NCBI GenBank assembly: GCA_030715195.1
Contig: JAUYVI010000009.1
Location: forward strand, 1-64,000
Source: Dongia sedimenti
GTDB lineage: Bacteria; Pseudomonadota; Alphaproteobacteria; Dongiales; Dongiaceae
Direction: 5' to 3'
DNA: 64,000 bases
In this document: positions 63,113 to 64,000 of the stretch, in pieces
Layout of the letters: each line of letters opens with the position of its first letter
How positions within the stretch are numbered: position 1 is the stretch's first letter
Program-made: the position numbers and the translations under genes
The notes under the pieces: model-generated
What the model saw: the letters and a program-made list of their open reading frames with translations, nothing else
What the model was told of the DNA's origin: nothing
Databases searched by the model: none

Positions 63113-64000
63113 ATGGCCGGAAGAACGCTGAAGCGGAACGAGAAGGGGAGGATTTTCGTCGATATCAACCGGCAGACCCGGAGCGGCTGGTATCACATTC
63201 TTCCCGAATATTCGCAGTTCAAATACTGCGAAAAGGTCCGGCTGAAAGGCTTCGACCATCTGCCCTCAGGCTTCTACAAGAATGACGGCTACGGCCTGAC
63301 AGGAGCAGGCATCGAGCTCTTTCAGGAAATCTTCGCGAAATACCGCAAGAAGATCGCGCTGACCGTTGCCGCGAGCGGCAAGTTCAGGTTCGACGCGCGC
63401 GGCAGCACCGTTGCCGTCACGATCCCGCACAAGATTCTGACTGACATCAACGCGGAAAAGCGGACAATCAGGTCGCGGCGCGCAAATGAAGTGCAGGCTT
63501 CTGTCCGGGGGTTTCTCGCGACGCATGGACCCCGGCAGTTCAGCCAGTTCCGCAACGCAAAGCCGGAGTACGCGGCGGGTTCGCTCGCGCGCATTCTCTC
63601 CCGCGAGCACGTTACCTCCCGGATGAACCAGGAGGACGAGGCCGCCATGCAGGATTTTATCCCGGCGTACATATCGGCAATTTCGGGAACGATCCGCTCG
63701 ACCAGGAAGATTCAGATCATTGCTGAATCAATCAATGCCGGGCGCAAGGTCTATCTGGAGAAGGTGCTTCGGGAGTTCAGGAAGAAGCTTTCGGGCAAGG
63801 TGCAGAACGAGTCGGCGTGGCAGAAGTTTCTTGCGCAGCATATCCTCGTATTCAGGCATACATACGGCGAAGTGCTCGATCGGGAGAGCATAACCATCAT
63901 CGAGGGCAAATATCCGGACTTCATGCTGGTCGATCCGTACAGCTATGTCGATGTCTATGAGATCAAGACACCGGCGACGCCGCTGATGCTCCTCGACCGC
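63113..64000 (+). CDS. Shedu-type (SduA, DUF4263) anti-phage nuclease, 3' end outside window
   Basis: 296 codons open to the last base. The C-terminal region shows NESAWQKFLAQHILVF, then the PD-(D/E)xK core KYPDFMLVDPYSYVDVYEIK, with Asp and Glu-x-Lys in place. This matches the DUF4263 nuclease of Shedu defence proteins, which degrade or nick invading DNA. The N-terminal ~200 residues are a sensor-like region without a known fold. The ATG at 63113 follows CAGGGGGCT; a GTG at 63074 is possible. Confidence 0.8.
   Translation, partial: MAGRTLKRNEKGRIFVDINRQTRSGWYHILPEYSQFKYCEKVRLKGFDHLPSGFYKNDGYGLTGAGIELFQEIFAKYRKKIALTVAASGKFRFDARGSTVAVTIPHKILTDINAEKRTIRSRRANEVQASVRGFLATHGPRQFSQFRNAKPEYAAGSLARILSREHVTSRMNQEDEAAMQDFIPAYISAISGTIRSTRKIQIIAESINAGRKVYLEKVLREFRKKLSGKVQNESAWQKFLAQHILVFRHTYGEVLDRESITIIEGKYPDFMLVDPYSYVDVYEIKTPATPLMLLDR

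Noticed and set aside
1-64000. CRISPR array or insertion sequence
   Set aside because: No regularly spaced short repeats of CRISPR type and no transposase gene or paired terminal inverted repeats were seen; the only tandem repeats are coding.

Overview
The window looks like a high-GC alphaproteobacterial chromosome, possibly Rhodospirillales- or Hyphomicrobiales-like. That lineage call is an inference from codon use and gene families; no rRNA or complete tRNA is present to fix it. Three kinds of sequence sit side by side: a type I secretion locus, a patchy mobile region, and a large catabolic island followed by defence genes.

Region 1 (1-17.6 kb) holds the 3' part of an HlyD-type membrane fusion protein, a 268-aa membrane protein and a 5143-aa secreted protein. 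The giant protein joins an N-terminal class 3 lipase domain to about 22 Asp-rich repeats of ~56 residues, a DUF4214-like segment and a very long RTX Ca-binding region. The lipase domain and the membrane protein in front of it share a lower GC than the repeat body.

Region 2 (18-28.1 kb) is mobile-element debris: a large serine recombinase, a secreted metallo-beta-lactamase-fold protein, HGGxSTG and DUF2280 phage-type genes, a STAS-ATPase/DUF4325/membrane protein cassette, and many small genes. It contains three copies of a small secreted protein family (one broken) and two copies of a 68-aa protein.

Region 3 (28.1-61.96 kb) is bracketed by two direct 37-bp repeats (33/37 identical) that end like a tRNA-Glu 3' end. 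A serine recombinase C-terminal remnant abuts the left copy. The core is a phosphonoalanine catabolic module: LysR regulator, class I transaminase and phosphonopyruvate hydrolase (PalA, with the diagnostic Thr118). Around it are one ABC transporter core (ATPase plus two permeases), five paralogous substrate-binding proteins, two AspC-like and four MocR-type aminotransferases, two intact and one decayed copy of an unusual alpha/beta hydrolase, a DddP-like M24 protein, RidA, a DadA-like oxidase, an HpaI-type aldolase, a PhyH dioxygenase, an alkaline-phosphatase-superfamily hydrolase and two PhnF-type GntR regulators. A 74-bp element (59/74 identical) lies upstream of two of the ABC-linked operons, and a GTTATAGAAC-type operator recurs by both PhnF genes. 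I read the island as an expanded scavenging system for organophosphonates or related amino-acid-like compounds, with several binding proteins feeding one permease.

Region 4 (62-64 kb) has an epimerase gene fragment, then an abortive-infection family gene and the first 296 codons of a Shedu-type (DUF4263) nuclease. It is probably the edge of a defence island stacked on the same attachment site.
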